Origin: Candidatus Hadarchaeales archaeon
Lineage (GTDB): Archaea > Hadarchaeota > Hadarchaeia > Hadarchaeales > WYZ-LMO6
Direction of reading: 5' to 3'
Assembly: GCA_038736355.1 (NCBI GenBank)
Contig: JAVYML010000001.1
Coordinates: forward strand, 1-64,000
DNA length: 64,000 bases
The notes under the pieces are model-generated. The model saw only the letters and a list, made by a program, of their open reading frames with translations, had not been told where the DNA came from and searched no databases. Position numbers and translations under genes: made by a program. This document shows positions 1-8,851 of the stretch, piece after piece; the first letter of the stretch is position 1, and each line of letters opens with the position of its first letter.

Positions 1-633
1 CTCACCCGCCCCTACGTTGGCCTCCCTTCTCCCTGGAAAAACCCACGCGTAACCAAAAGGGGTCAGGAGAGGATCCACGATAAGAGTAGGCTCCGCCTCG
101 CTCACCCTCTCCATTTCCACCCTTTTCCCTACCGCGAACCCGAAATGCCTCACCTTCCCCCCTAAAAAGTTCCTAACCAGCGAGAGGGCTCCATCCGCCC
201 CTATCACCATCTTGGTCCTGAGTTCCCCATTCAGAAGCATATTTCCCTCCTCCCTTTCCAGCAGGTGGACCTTTTCCCTCCTGATCTCTCCTCCCTCTCT
301 CCTCACCTTTTTCGCCAGCTTCTCCTCCCATTTCTTCCTGTTGATGAAGAGGAATCTGAACTCACTACGCCATCCAGGGGCCCTTACCCCCGAGAAGCGA
401 AGTTCCTTGCCGTGGAACCTGACGGTGAGGCTCTCATGGACCTTCTCCACCGCCCCCTTCACCAGCTCCCCCACGTCGAACCCGTAGAGCCTCTCCGCCA
501 TAAGCTCCCCGCATGCCTTGTGCCCGAACTCCGTGCTCCTCTCCAGCACCAACGGAGATATACCCTCTTCCAGTAAGGAGAGGGCCGCGGTAAGGCCCGC
601 TGGCCCTCCCCCCACGATTACCACCTCTTCCAT
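1..633 (-). CDS. Geranylgeranyl reductase family FAD protein (C-terminus cut off by window)
   Basis: Reads as the first 211 residues of a flavoprotein of the archaeal geranylgeranyl reductase family, which saturates isoprenoid chains of membrane ether lipids. The N-terminus has a Rossmann FAD motif (VVIVGGGPAGLTAAL). A KACGE segment follows near residue 40 and GADGA lies near residue 145. A PFGYAWVFPG segment near residue 195 matches the family's PxxYxWxFP substrate-channel motif. The start is the ATG beside the sequence encoding EEVVIVGG, and the gene runs off the left edge. The family is clear; the exact substrate (digeranylgeranylglycerophospholipid or another isoprenoid) is inferred. Confidence 0.85.
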   Translation of the reverse strand, partial: MEEVVIVGGGPAGLTAALSLLEEGISPLVLERSTEFGHKACGELMAERLYGFDVGELVKGAVEKVHESLTVRFHGKELRFSGVRAPGWRSEFRFLFINRKKWEEKLAKKVRREGGEIRREKVHLLEREEGNMLLNGELRTKMVIGADGALSLVRNFLGGKVRHFGFAVGKRVEMERVSEAEPTLIVDPLLTPFGYAWVFPGRREANVGAGE

Positions 634-681
634 CCTCTACTTTCGGAGAGGGGCTTTAAAGGGGAAAGAGGAGCTTTAAAG

Positions 682-1134
682 ATGGAGAGGTCCCTTCAAC
701 TGGTAGTCTTGATAGCACTCGCCCTTACCGGACTGGGTGCTTCCTTCCTTTTTCCTCCCAGCGGACTCATCCTGAAAAACCTAACTATGGAGGCGGGAGA
801 GGGGGACCTCATCGTCAGGGCAGAGGAAATGATCATCACTGGTGCCCTAGTCCCCTCTCAAGGAAAGCTGGTAATTGAACTTTCTGAAATGACAGCGAGA
901 AAGTTCTCCATGGATTGGACAACCAAGATAAGGGCTGACCAATTGAAGGCCAAGAAGGTGAGCATGATAGTGGATCCCTCCAAGCTCGAGAACCGGGGGA
1001 TGGGATCCTTCCTTCTTCTTCTGCTGGAAAGGGGAGAAAACATAGAAGTGAAGGAGCTGAAGATAAGGGGAACGGAATTAAAGGCAGAACGCCTCTATAC
1101 GCGTGAAATCCTGCTGAAAGGTATGAGGCTCTAA
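682..1134 (+). CDS. Hypothetical membrane-anchored protein
   Basis: A 150-residue protein with one hydrophobic N-terminal segment (about residues 8-28) that could be a signal peptide or anchor, then a charged extracytoplasmic domain of alternating polar and hydrophobic residues. No family recognised. Its last 50 residues (a DPSKL segment, a leucine run, then KELKIRG) resemble the end of the convergent 281-residue protein beside it, so the two may be distant paralogues. The stops of the two genes lie 3 bases apart. The gene is divergent from the lipid reductase gene, from which it is separated by about 48 bases. Confidence 0.6.
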   Translation: MERSLQLVVLIALALTGLGASFLFPPSGLILKNLTMEAGEGDLIVRAEEMIITGALVPSQGKLVIELSEMTARKFSMDWTTKIRADQLKAKKVSMIVDPSKLENRGMGSFLLLLLERGENIEVKELKIRGTELKAERLYTREILLKGMRL

Positions 1135-1137
1135 TCC

Positions 1138-1983
1138 TCACATCCCCATTATCTTCATGCTCACCTCTCGGAGCACCGTATTCTCTGCTTGGAGCAGGAG
1201 AAGTTTGAGGCCCACGTTTGTCATGAGGGCTGGATCCTTTGCCAATTCTCTCAAGTTGGGGGGCTGCTGGCTTCCCAACCAAGTCGCCCCAAAACCTAAG
1301 ACCTGACCACGAGTTTCAATAGACCTTATTTCCGCCTTCCTTTGCTCCACCTTTCCACCCAACACGCAACGTTTATAACCCATATACATTTCCCCACTCA
1401 GTTCCTGAACGGAAATGAGGGTGACTTTGACTTCCTTCCCCGATGGCAGACGATAATCCTCTGGACCTCTCATTTCCCAACCCCTCATCCTCACGTAAGG
1501 CATGTTAACTTGCTTGAAATCCGAAAGGGAAGTGGCCTCCACACGGAGGGAAAAAGGAACCATTTCTTCCGCCTCCATGGCGAGGATCTTCATCCTAACT
1601 CCCGTCATCTCAGCATTTTCCCTCGGCAGGAGAAGCTCGAGTATCCGGAGGGGGACATTCCCTTTCTCCCAGCCTGCCTCCACTCCTCCGGCGGTTCCCT
1701 CTACCGAGAGGGCATAAACAGTGAGTTTTCTTACCTCCACCAAGGGAGAGAAGGTACCTAGGGGAGAGAGGGTGAGGTTGGAAAGGATGGAGGAATCTGC
1801 CGTGATTTTGGTGACCTCGTATCCACCGTATTCCGCCGGCTCCATTTTCCAACCGCTCATTACCACCCTTTCAGCTACGAGCTCGAAGAAACACCCTTCT
1901 TCACCCCTCCATTTTGAAAATCCAAGGAAAGCGAGGAGAAGGAAGAGAACCGCCAAAAGACCCCCATTCTTCTTGTCTAGCAC
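1138..1983 (-). CDS. Hypothetical membrane-anchored protein
   Basis: Unrecognised protein of about 281 residues with a single N-terminal membrane segment (LLAVLFLLLAFLGF) followed by a long beta-rich domain outside the membrane. A GTG start preceded by an AAGGA-like site was chosen, because the longer reading frame would run into the neighbouring divergent gene. Its C-terminal part (DPALMTNVGLKLLLLQAENT and following) resembles the end of the smaller convergent protein. Function unknown; a surface or envelope role is only an inference from the topology. Confidence 0.6.
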   Translation of the reverse strand: MLDKKNGGLLAVLFLLLAFLGFSKWRGEEGCFFELVAERVVMSGWKMEPAEYGGYEVTKITADSSILSNLTLSPLGTFSPLVEVRKLTVYALSVEGTAGGVEAGWEKGNVPLRILELLLPRENAEMTGVRMKILAMEAEEMVPFSLRVEATSLSDFKQVNMPYVRMRGWEMRGPEDYRLPSGKEVKVTLISVQELSGEMYMGYKRCVLGGKVEQRKAEIRSIETRGQVLGFGATWLGSQQPPNLRELAKDPALMTNVGLKLLLLQAENTVLREVSMKIMGM

Positions 1984-2058
1984 TTTTTTCCTTTGTAGAG
2001 AACAAATATGAGGTTTCCGGAAGCTGTATTTTCTTTTATTCCGTGGGGATATGAGAAA

Positions 2059-3450
2059 GTGGATCAAAAAGGTGTCTCAGAGACAGTTGGGGCAATAATG
2101 GTCATCTTGGGTACGATAGCCTTAATGCTCATGGTCACGTATGCCATGGGGGTACTCAAGGAACCAGCTCCTAGAGTTCATGGGATTCTGTTTCTTAACT
2201 TAGTGCCCACTGGAGAGAACCTCTGGTCTTTCGAAGTCCTAGGAGGAATACACTCTTCCCCCTCTACGGATGGACAGAGGATATATTTCGGTTCCGATGA
2301 TGGGAAAGTATACGCCCTAACCCTTTCTGGAAATCCTGTCTGGTCCTTCAAGACTGGTGGGCCTGTGGTCTCTTCTCCCCTAGTGCTAGGCGATACCGTT
2401 TACGTGGGGTCCTACGATGGCAAGCTCTATGCCTTGGAGAGCAGTACTGGAAGGGTGAGGTGGGGCTTTCAGACCGAGAGCTCCCTTTTTTATTCCCCTT
2501 CCGCTTGGGAAAATCGCATTTTTCTATCCTCACCTCAAACTGGTGAACTTTATGCCCTTTCAGCTGGGGATGGTCTTCTAGTCTGGAAACAATCTCTTGG
2601 TTCTCCTATCTGCTCTCCTCCCCTAGTCTGGGAAAACAGAATTTACGTCGGCACCTGGGAAGGAATTTATGTCCTACAAGCGGAAGACGGCAAAATCCTC
2701 TGGTCCTTGCCTGCTCCCTTTCCCTCCGTAACCGGCATCTGTCTGGCGAACGGTAGGATTTACCTGCCCGTTGGTCCCTATTTCTTCTGTTTAGATGCGG
2801 AAAACGGGGAAAGGCTATGGTATCACTATTTTGGGGAAACCTCCTATTCCCCGGCTTTTTGGAAGGGTAGAATTTATGTGGGGGATGCAACTGGAATATT
2901 GCACTGTTTAGATGCCGAAAAGGGAGAAGAACGATGGTATTACAGGACGGGTGATGCCATTCTCCATTCACCCTCTTTCCGAGGAGAAGAATTGTACGTC
3001 GGTTCTCGGGATGGAAGGGTCTATTGTCTGGATTCAGAAAACGGGAACTTACGAGGATACTTCCAAACGGGAGGTCCTGTCACATCACCCCTACCCTTGG
3101 AAAATCGCCTCTACGTGGGCTCTTCCGACAAACACCTCTACTGCCTGAACCTTGGAGAGTTGACAATAATGGCAAAGTGGAGGGGGGAAGAAATAAAGGA
3201 CGCTCTTTTGTTGGAAAACGGAAAGATAGAATGGAAGAACTTGAGGCTAAGGATAAACGGAAGGAGACTAAAGACTGAATGGGCTACCCTGAACGGAAAT
3301 CCCAATCCTGGCCTAGTTCCGTTGAGAGATGGGGATTTGTTGGAGCTACTCCCTTCCCCCCCACTAAAGACCGGTGACAAGCTCACCGCAGCTTACGCTC
3401 CTGCCGACCAACTCCTTGGCTTCTGGAGGATTGAGGCCAGAACCTCCTGA
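2059..3450 (+). CDS. Pilin-anchored PQQ-like beta-propeller protein
   Basis: The N-terminus has an archaeal type IV pilin signature: a short charged leader ending in QKG, then VSETVGAIMVILGTIALMLM. Residues of about 60-370 form repeated blades of the PQQ/BamB type, with recurring patterns such as VYVGSYDGKLYALES and IYFGSDDGKVYAL. The last 90 residues match the C-terminal domain of the small pilin-like protein encoded at 4888. A GTG start is preferred because it gives the normal short class III leader; an ATG at 2008 adds 17 residues and crowds the divergent promoter. Probably an extracellular, pilus- or membrane-attached propeller; ligand unknown. Confidence 0.75.
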   Translation: MDQKGVSETVGAIMVILGTIALMLMVTYAMGVLKEPAPRVHGILFLNLVPTGENLWSFEVLGGIHSSPSTDGQRIYFGSDDGKVYALTLSGNPVWSFKTGGPVVSSPLVLGDTVYVGSYDGKLYALESSTGRVRWGFQTESSLFYSPSAWENRIFLSSPQTGELYALSAGDGLLVWKQSLGSPICSPPLVWENRIYVGTWEGIYVLQAEDGKILWSLPAPFPSVTGICLANGRIYLPVGPYFFCLDAENGERLWYHYFGETSYSPAFWKGRIYVGDATGILHCLDAEKGEERWYYRTGDAILHSPSFRGEELYVGSRDGRVYCLDSENGNLRGYFQTGGPVTSPLPLENRLYVGSSDKHLYCLNLGELTIMAKWRGEEIKDALLLENGKIEWKNLRLRINGRRLKTEWATLNGNPNPGLVPLRDGDLLELLPSPPLKTGDKLTAAYAPADQLLGFWRIEARTS

Positions 3451-4177
3451 GTACCCGCCAAAACATGTCCTCAATCTTTTCCCTTCTCTCCCTGATCTGG
3501 TAAAAAACCCATCCTGCAGCTGAAAAATAGAAAATGCCCGCAATCATCCTCCACTTTTCCTCCAAATCTAACCATTCCCTAAAAACGAGCATGAAAGAAC
3601 CCTTACCCACGATATATCCCAGAGGAAGGATGAGGAGTGCGGGGGGGAGGGAGTGAAAAGTATCGAAACCGAAAGCCCTCCTGAAAATTCTAAAAGTTAG
3701 AAAGGAAGCAATGGGGGCGCTCAAAAGGACGGCCCAAGTGACATAGAACCAATCCCCAAAAAGACGCATCTCCTTAACCTTTCCCGGAGGTTCTTCCACC
3801 CCCATCGCTATCAGAACTAGCGAGAAAAGGAGTGGAAGGAGCCAGAGGAAAGAACATGCAAAAACTAGATGCTCTATTTTGGAATAGGAGATTCTCTTAC
3901 CAAGGAGTAGACAACCAAAATATCCAATGACACTAACATAAAGGAGTGTTCCAGCCGCTGCCGCCCCCCCGAAAAGGGAATGCAGCCAGAAGAAAAGACC
4001 GGCATGAAACTCCTCCACGGTATAAACGGGGTAGAGGAAGAAATGGAAGGTGTTGTAGAGAAAACCTAAATAGAAGGAGACTGCTATCATGAAACCCAGA
4101 GAGAACCTTTCTTTCACCCTCTCCGGATGTAGAATCACTTCCTTCCAAGTATAGAAGACCTCCCTCGCTATTCTCAT
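3383..4177 (-). CDS. Polytopic membrane protein of unknown function
   Basis: A 264-residue protein with about five or six hydrophobic helices, including LGFMIAVSFYLGFLY, FACSFLWLLPLLFSLVLIAM and WAVLLSAPIASFLTF. It ends in a basic cytoplasmic tail rich in Arg and Glu. No family assigned with confidence; the layout recalls Yip1-type integral membrane proteins but no diagnostic motif is visible. It overlaps the glycosyltransferase upstream by 4 bases, so the two form an operon. Its 3' end overlaps the end of the convergent propeller gene by about 68 bases. Confidence 0.65.
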   Translation of the reverse strand: MRIAREVFYTWKEVILHPERVKERFSLGFMIAVSFYLGFLYNTFHFFLYPVYTVEEFHAGLFFWLHSLFGGAAAAGTLLYVSVIGYFGCLLLGKRISYSKIEHLVFACSFLWLLPLLFSLVLIAMGVEEPPGKVKEMRLFGDWFYVTWAVLLSAPIASFLTFRIFRRAFGFDTFHSLPPALLILPLGYIVGKGSFMLVFREWLDLEEKWRMIAGIFYFSAAGWVFYQIRERREKIEDMFWRVLRRFWPQSSRSQGVGRQERKLR

Positions 4178-4818
4178 GAACTTCCCCTGAGGAGAGTGAA
4201 GAAGATCTTAATCCCATCCAAGAGCGGCGAGAGTTTGGATTTACCCGTTCTACGGTAGGAAATGGGTACTTCCCCTATCCTAAGACCCTTTCTAACGGCT
4301 TTTACGAAAAGTTCGGTCTCCACTTCGAATCCCCTGCTCTTCAAACCCAAGGACAAGAAATCCTTCTTCCTCATCGCGAACATCCCGGTGAGGAGGTCGG
4401 AGGTGTTGGAATAGAGAAGGGAAGCCAGCCTGCTCAACAACTTGTTTCCCAACTTCCTAAAGGGGGAGAAATTGGATTTTCCCAAAAGCCTTGAACCCCT
4501 CACCAGCTCGGCCCTACCCGACAGTAAAGGGTAGAGAAGGTAAGGAAGAGAAGTCGGTGGATAGCTTCCGTCCCCGTCGAGGAAAAGGAGGATTTCCCCC
4601 TTGGCTTCCTCGGCCCCCCTCTTCAAGGCCAAGCCCTTTCCCCTTACCGCTCCCACCACCCTAGCCCCTGCCTTCCTGGCTTCCTCCACCGTATCATCCT
4701 CGGATCCCCCATCAACTACCAATATCTCGGCCCAAGGTAACACCTTTCTCGCTCCCTCCACCACTCTCCCTATGCGTCCCTCTTCGTTGTAGGCGGGAAT
4801 GATCACCGAAACCTTCAT
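4174..4818 (-). CDS. Family 2 glycosyltransferase
   Basis: A 214-residue GT-A glycosyltransferase, likely dolichyl-phosphate sugar synthase-like. The N-terminus VSVIIPAYNEEGRIG is the nucleotide-sugar binding start of the family. LVVDGGSEDDT and FLDGDGSYPP carry the acidic residues expected to bind the metal and UDP/GDP. SDLLTGMFAMRKKDF matches the acceptor-side segment of DPM1-like enzymes. There is no C-terminal membrane domain, but the next gene encodes a membrane protein overlapping by 4 bases and could supply it. Role inferred: lipid-linked sugar transfer for surface glycosylation. Confidence 0.85.
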   Translation of the reverse strand: MKVSVIIPAYNEEGRIGRVVEGARKVLPWAEILVVDGGSEDDTVEEARKAGARVVGAVRGKGLALKRGAEEAKGEILLFLDGDGSYPPTSLPYLLYPLLSGRAELVRGSRLLGKSNFSPFRKLGNKLLSRLASLLYSNTSDLLTGMFAMRKKDFLSLGLKSRGFEVETELFVKAVRKGLRIGEVPISYRRTGKSKLSPLLDGIKIFFTLLRGSS

Positions 4819-4887
4819 CCTTTTTATTGGGATGGAAGGGGTAAAAGCTCCGTCAGAGTAAAAGCCTTCCCCACCAGATGATAAAAG

Positions 4888-5328
4888 ATGGTATTCCCCA
4901 GTATTTCTCCCACCCTGGCGGAAGTCTTGCTCCTGAGTCTGACCTTAGCCCTAGGTTTTTTTATTGGATGGGCTGTGGGCTCTTCTCAAACTCCAGAACC
5001 CCCATTCTTTCCCTTCCTCACCGTCTCCGGCTTCGGGGAGAATTCCACGGAACTCACGATAAAGCACCTTTACGGAGGAACTATCAAAAAAGCCTTCGAT
5101 TTGGAAAACGGTGCCATCGTTTGGAGAAACCTAGAGGTGAGGATAAACGCCCTGAAAGTTACTGTCAAAGAAGGAGGGAAGCTCAACGGAAGGATGGATG
5201 GGGGAAGGTGCGATTTTAAAGCCGGTGATGTTTTGAGTTTTCCCTTGGGGGGACTGAGGAAAGGGGATGAGCTCTTACTCGTTTACGTCCCACAGGGAAT
5301 ACCCCTCTACAAAAGCGTGCTGGAGTGA
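4888..5328 (+). CDS. Small archaeal pilin-like protein
   Basis: A 146-residue protein with a hydrophobic N-terminal helix (about residues 9-31, LAEVLLLSLTLALGFFIGWA) and an extracellular domain. That domain aligns along its length with the C-terminal 90 residues of the propeller protein encoded just upstream: ELTI, then DLENG/LLENG, WRNLEVRIN/WKNLRLRIN, then GD and a closing VYVPQG-like strand. The shared module looks like the C-terminal domain of archaeal type IV pilins. ATG at 4888 starts directly before the hydrophobic segment. The stop lies 4 bases before the next start, implying co-transcription with the radical SAM genes. Confidence 0.65.
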   Translation: MVFPSISPTLAEVLLLSLTLALGFFIGWAVGSSQTPEPPFFPFLTVSGFGENSTELTIKHLYGGTIKKAFDLENGAIVWRNLEVRINALKVTVKEGGKLNGRMDGGRCDFKAGDVLSFPLGGLRKGDELLLVYVPQGIPLYKSVLE

Positions 5329-5332
5329 GAGA

Positions 5333-6658
5333 TTGCCCAAGGTCCTCTTCACCACCGTGTATAGGGAAAAACCCTTCGACTTCCTAGACTTGGGCTCAAA
5401 GGAACCCATCCGTTTTTCCTCCCCCGCCCAAATTTCTCCAGGTCTCCGCTTCCTCAAGCAGAACGTTCCTGAATTGGAGATCTTGGAGTATCCCACCAAG
5501 GAGGAATACCTGAGGAAGCTGGAGGAAGGGTGGGATGTGGTGGGTTTTTCCTTCTATGGCCATGAAATCCCGGAAATCCTGGAGATGGCGGATCTGGCCA
5601 GGGAGAAGGGGGTGGGAGAACTCTGGGCTGGTAACTACGGGGCCCTCACTCCCGGGATGGAGCTTTACTTCGACAGGGTTTTCAGGGGATATGCGGAGGA
5701 GGAGGTGGCTTCCTTCTTCGGGAGGAAGATCAAGGAGGTGGTACATCCTCCCTTGGTATATTCCTTCACTTCTCCCTTTTGGTTCAAGCTTAACCGCTTT
5801 GGGGTGATTTCCACTTCTAGGGGATGTCCTTTCAGGTGTAACTTCTGCCAAATCAAGCTCTTTTGTCCCAAACCCTACACCCTGCCCCTCCGGAGTATAG
5901 AGAGAGTCTTGGCCTACTATGCTGAGAAAAAAATTTGGCAGGTCTGGATCTTCGATGACACCTTCGGTGTTTTTAGACAGCATGCGGAAAAGGTGATTTC
6001 CCTGCTCGAGGAGTACGGTTTTTACTGGATCCCCATGACCACCATAAGAATTCTGCTGGAGAATTGGGAAGACTGGACGGAAAGGGGAATGGTAGGAGCC
6101 GTCATAGGGGTAGAGAGCCTAAACCAAGAGAACTTGGATTTCCTAAAGAAAGGGCACAGTGTGAGGGAAGTCTATGAACTCGCCCAAAGGGTGAAGGAAA
6201 AGAGGGAAAGTGGAATACCCCCCGAGCTAAGATTTCACAAGTTCCCGCACCTGCTGGCCTTTTACATGCTGGGCTTTGAGAACGAAACGGTAAAGGGGAT
6301 CAAGGAAAGTGTGAGAAAGTTGAAGGAGCTTCCCTTCCTCTTCACCCAGCTCTTCGTTCTCACCCCCATCCCTGGTACGGAGCTGTGGGACTACATAGGG
6401 GAAAAATATGGAATCTTCGAAAGTGATCTCCACAAGTACGATGGAAAACATTTGGTATGGAACCATCCCCACCTCCTCCCAGAAGAGGTGGAAAGACTCG
6501 TAAAGTGGGGCATGAGGGAGTTGAACTCTTGGGCCCTTCCGCGTTATATGCTGAGGGGTCTTCCCGATTATTTCCTCCATCTCAAATGGCACTTCACCCA
6601 TTTCGCCCTCACCAACACCTATGACTACAGGAGGGAGAGATTCTTTGAACTCCGGTGA
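5333..6658 (+). CDS. B12-binding-type radical SAM protein, copy 1
   Basis: About 441 residues. The N-terminal third resembles the cobalamin-binding Rossmann domain found before radical SAM cores (EEGWDVVGFSFYGHEIPEIL and GELWAGNYGAL). The core carries RGCPFRCNFC, the CxxxCxxC cluster motif. A later IGVES segment and GTELWDY fit the SAM barrel and the C-terminal extension of the B12-radical SAM group. The TTG start 4 bases after the previous stop, with a GGAGTGAGAG ribosome site, parallels the start of copy 2; the ATG at 5267 would overlap the pilin gene. Substrate unknown; this class methylates or rearranges unactivated carbons. Confidence 0.8.
   Translation: MPKVLFTTVYREKPFDFLDLGSKEPIRFSSPAQISPGLRFLKQNVPELEILEYPTKEEYLRKLEEGWDVVGFSFYGHEIPEILEMADLAREKGVGELWAGNYGALTPGMELYFDRVFRGYAEEEVASFFGRKIKEVVHPPLVYSFTSPFWFKLNRFGVISTSRGCPFRCNFCQIKLFCPKPYTLPLRSIERVLAYYAEKKIWQVWIFDDTFGVFRQHAEKVISLLEEYGFYWIPMTTIRILLENWEDWTERGMVGAVIGVESLNQENLDFLKKGHSVREVYELAQRVKEKRESGIPPELRFHKFPHLLAFYMLGFENETVKGIKESVRKLKELPFLFTQLFVLTPIPGTELWDYIGEKYGIFESDLHKYDGKHLVWNHPHLLPEEVERLVKWGMRELNSWALPRYMLRGLPDYFLHLKWHFTHFALTNTYDYRRERFFELR
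5444..5752 (+). repeat. Near-identical intragenic repeat, unit 1
   Basis: About 309 bases inside the first radical SAM gene are nearly identical to the unit at 6768, with a constant offset of 1324 bases and at most about ten substitutions, most of them clustered where the protein changes from YGHEI to YVNEI. The flanking sequences differ sharply on both sides. Confidence 0.9.
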
Positions 6659-7961
6659 AAAAGTACTCCTCACCACGGTATACACGAACGGTCAGTACTA
6701 CGACTACATAGAAAGCAACATGCTCTTTCCCCTCAGGATGACTTGGGTGAGGAGAACTTCCTATGGCCTCCGCTTCCTCAAGCAGAACGTTCCTGAATTG
6801 GAGATCTTGGAGTATCCCACCAAGGAGGAATACCTGAGGAAGCTGGAGGAAGGGTGGGATGTGGTGGGTTTTTCCTTTTACGTGAATGAAATCCCGGAAA
6901 TCCTGGAGATGGCGGATCTGGCCAGGGAGAAGGGGGTGGGAGAACTCTGGGCTGGTAACTACGGGGCCCTCACTCCAGGGATGGAGCTTTACTTCGACAG
7001 GGTTTTCAGGGGATATGCGGAGGAGGAGGTGGCTTCCTTCTTCGGGAGGAAGATCAAGGAGGTGGTACATCCTCCCCTTCTGGGCACCGTGGGGACTACT
7101 TTTGGTCTCAAGTTCGCACCAGTAGGAGTACTTTTCACCACCAGAGGATGCCCCATGGGGTGCAAGTTCTGCCAGACCCCTTCCTTTTGCCCCAAACCCA
7201 GTGTCATACCCCTTAAGAGCATAGAGAGGGTGTTGGAGTTCTATAAAAAGCTGGGGCTTGGGTATGTACTCATCCTAGACGAAAACTTCGGCCTCTTCAG
7301 AAAACATGCGGAGGAGGTGGCAGAACTTTTGGGGAAATACGGCTTTATGTGGGCACCCATGATAAGGGCCGACTTGCTGTTGGAGAAACTGGAAGAGTGG
7401 AGAAAGCTAGGGATGAGGGGGGCCCTCTTCGGGATAGAGAGCTTCGACCAACGGGTATTGGACGACCTGGAAAAAAGGGAAAGGGCCGACATCGTGAAGG
7501 AGGTAATACGGAGGATAAGACTTTCTTGGAAAGCTCCCTGGAGAGGGATAGGGGGAATAGGTTATTACATGATAGGCCATGAAGAGGAAACAAAAGAGTC
7601 CATCAAGGCTGCCCTCAAGGAACTGAAGGGGCTGAACCCAGGTTTCGTACAGCTCTGCATTCTTACCCCCTTACCTTCCACCCCCCTCTGGGACTATCTG
7701 GACAAAAGATATGGAATTTTCGAGAAAGACTGGCATAAATTCGATTGCAAGCATCTCGTCTGGAATCATCCTCATCTCTCCCCGAAGGAAATGGAGGAAC
7801 TCCTATGCTGGGGTATGAAGGAAATAAACTCTCCCCACCTCCTTCGCTATCTCCTCCATAGACTCCCAGAATACCTAACAAACGTGGGGTTCTATGTAAA
7901 GGATGTATACCTAGCCCACGTCCTCGATCAGCGAACCCCTTTCTACTTCCCGTTAGACTAG
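6645..7961 (+). CDS. B12-binding-type radical SAM protein, copy 2
   Basis: Tandem paralogue of copy 1, about 438 residues, with the same order: start region VLLTTVY, B12-like Rossmann domain, radical SAM motif RGCPMGCKFC, a FGIES segment, and PLPSTPLWDY. About 100 residues of the N-terminal domain are nearly identical to copy 1 while the catalytic half has diverged strongly, so the two likely act on different substrates through a common cofactor or partner surface. TTG at 6645 is preferred from the GAGGGAGA site and by comparison with copy 1; ATG at 6621 is possible. It overlaps the end of copy 1 and touches the convergent RecA-like gene. Confidence 0.8.
   Translation: MNSGEKVLLTTVYTNGQYYDYIESNMLFPLRMTWVRRTSYGLRFLKQNVPELEILEYPTKEEYLRKLEEGWDVVGFSFYVNEIPEILEMADLAREKGVGELWAGNYGALTPGMELYFDRVFRGYAEEEVASFFGRKIKEVVHPPLLGTVGTTFGLKFAPVGVLFTTRGCPMGCKFCQTPSFCPKPSVIPLKSIERVLEFYKKLGLGYVLILDENFGLFRKHAEEVAELLGKYGFMWAPMIRADLLLEKLEEWRKLGMRGALFGIESFDQRVLDDLEKRERADIVKEVIRRIRLSWKAPWRGIGGIGYYMIGHEEETKESIKAALKELKGLNPGFVQLCILTPLPSTPLWDYLDKRYGIFEKDWHKFDCKHLVWNHPHLSPKEMEELLCWGMKEINSPHLLRYLLHRLPEYLTNVGFYVKDVYLAHVLDQRTPFYFPLD
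6768..7076 (+). repeat. Near-identical intragenic repeat, unit 2
   Basis: Second unit of the repeat pair, in the second radical SAM gene. The sharp drop in similarity at both ends, while the rest of the two genes has diverged, is the pattern left by recent gene conversion rather than by simple recent duplication. Confidence 0.9.
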
Positions 7962-8758
7962 CGTCCTGCCAAGGTCCTGAGACGGGTAAGCTCCACCCCA
8001 TCCGGAGTGATGGTGAGCTCGAAGGGTTCTGGACTTATGGTAGTTCCCCTCATGCGCTTGCAGGAAAACAGGGTTCTCCTAGCTAATTCTTCCCCTTGTA
8101 TTTCAAAGGAAAAGACCCCATCGGCGTTGGAGACGATAAGAGCCTCCACATCCGAACTGAAGATCCCACTCGCCAAGATGGCAAGCACCGTGACACTCCA
8201 CTCCCTACAGATCTCCCTCAAACTTTGCAGGAAACTCACAAACTCCATCTCCTCCCCCTTCCTGAAAAGGAGGGAAAGATCCGTCAGGGTATGGAAGACC
8301 ACCATCATACCCGGACCTTCCCTTTCCAAGAACCTCGCCAAAGAGGAGAAAACCTCCCGGCGGAGTTTCACGTGTCCTCCGTTGCTTATCACGGAAGCTA
8401 CCCACTCATGAAAGGAAGTGAGACGGGAAGGAACGGTGAGGAACTCCCTGAAAAGGGTGCCCCTAGTAAACCTCTCATAGAAATCCTCGCTGAACTTTCC
8501 CCTCACATCGGAGAGTACACCTTCTTCGCTCCTGCTGAAAGTAGCGTACCAAACATGCTCTGGAAGTACCACATCGAAACCTGAAGGGAGAAGGGAAGGA
8601 TCTTCTCTCATGGAGTTAACATTTGCTGTTACGGTATAAGTGAACTCGCTCTTTCCCGCTCCCGACTCTCCTACCAAGAGTATCAGAGAACCTGCCGGTA
8701 TTCCTCCACCCAAAGCCAAATCCAAACTTTCTATCCCAGTGGGTATCCTGGGCATCAT
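7958..8758 (-). CDS. RecA/KaiC-superfamily ATPase
   Basis: A 266-residue single-domain P-loop protein. It begins IPTGIESLDLALGGGIPAGS, the usual opening of archaeal KaiC/RadA-like proteins, followed by Walker A GESGAGKS and a hydrophobic strand GMMVVFHTL at the Walker B position. KaiC-like proteins in archaea often act in signalling or regulate archaella and pili; a type IV pilus-like module lies just to the right on the other strand. The start is the first of two adjacent ATG codons. A TTTAAAAAA element upstream on the minus strand is a plausible TATA box. Confidence 0.75.
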   Translation of the reverse strand: MMPRIPTGIESLDLALGGGIPAGSLILLVGESGAGKSEFTYTVTANVNSMREDPSLLPSGFDVVLPEHVWYATFSRSEEGVLSDVRGKFSEDFYERFTRGTLFREFLTVPSRLTSFHEWVASVISNGGHVKLRREVFSSLARFLEREGPGMMVVFHTLTDLSLLFRKGEEMEFVSFLQSLREICREWSVTVLAILASGIFSSDVEALIVSNADGVFSFEIQGEELARRTLFSCKRMRGTTISPEPFELTITPDGVELTRLRTLAGR

Positions 8759-8851
8759 TTTCTTTAGGTGAGGCTGTTTAAAAAAGGTGGTACCGAAGAA
8801 GGGTTTCCTCTCCCTTTTTAAACCCCTTTTTCTTAGTATTGGGAGAGAAGA

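Noticed and set aside
5333-7961. McrA-modifying methylases (Gln or Arg methylation)
   Set aside because: Both are B12-binding-type radical SAM proteins, but they lie about 50 kb from mcrA and carry no feature specific to those enzymes, and the Gln400 position is His in this McrA.
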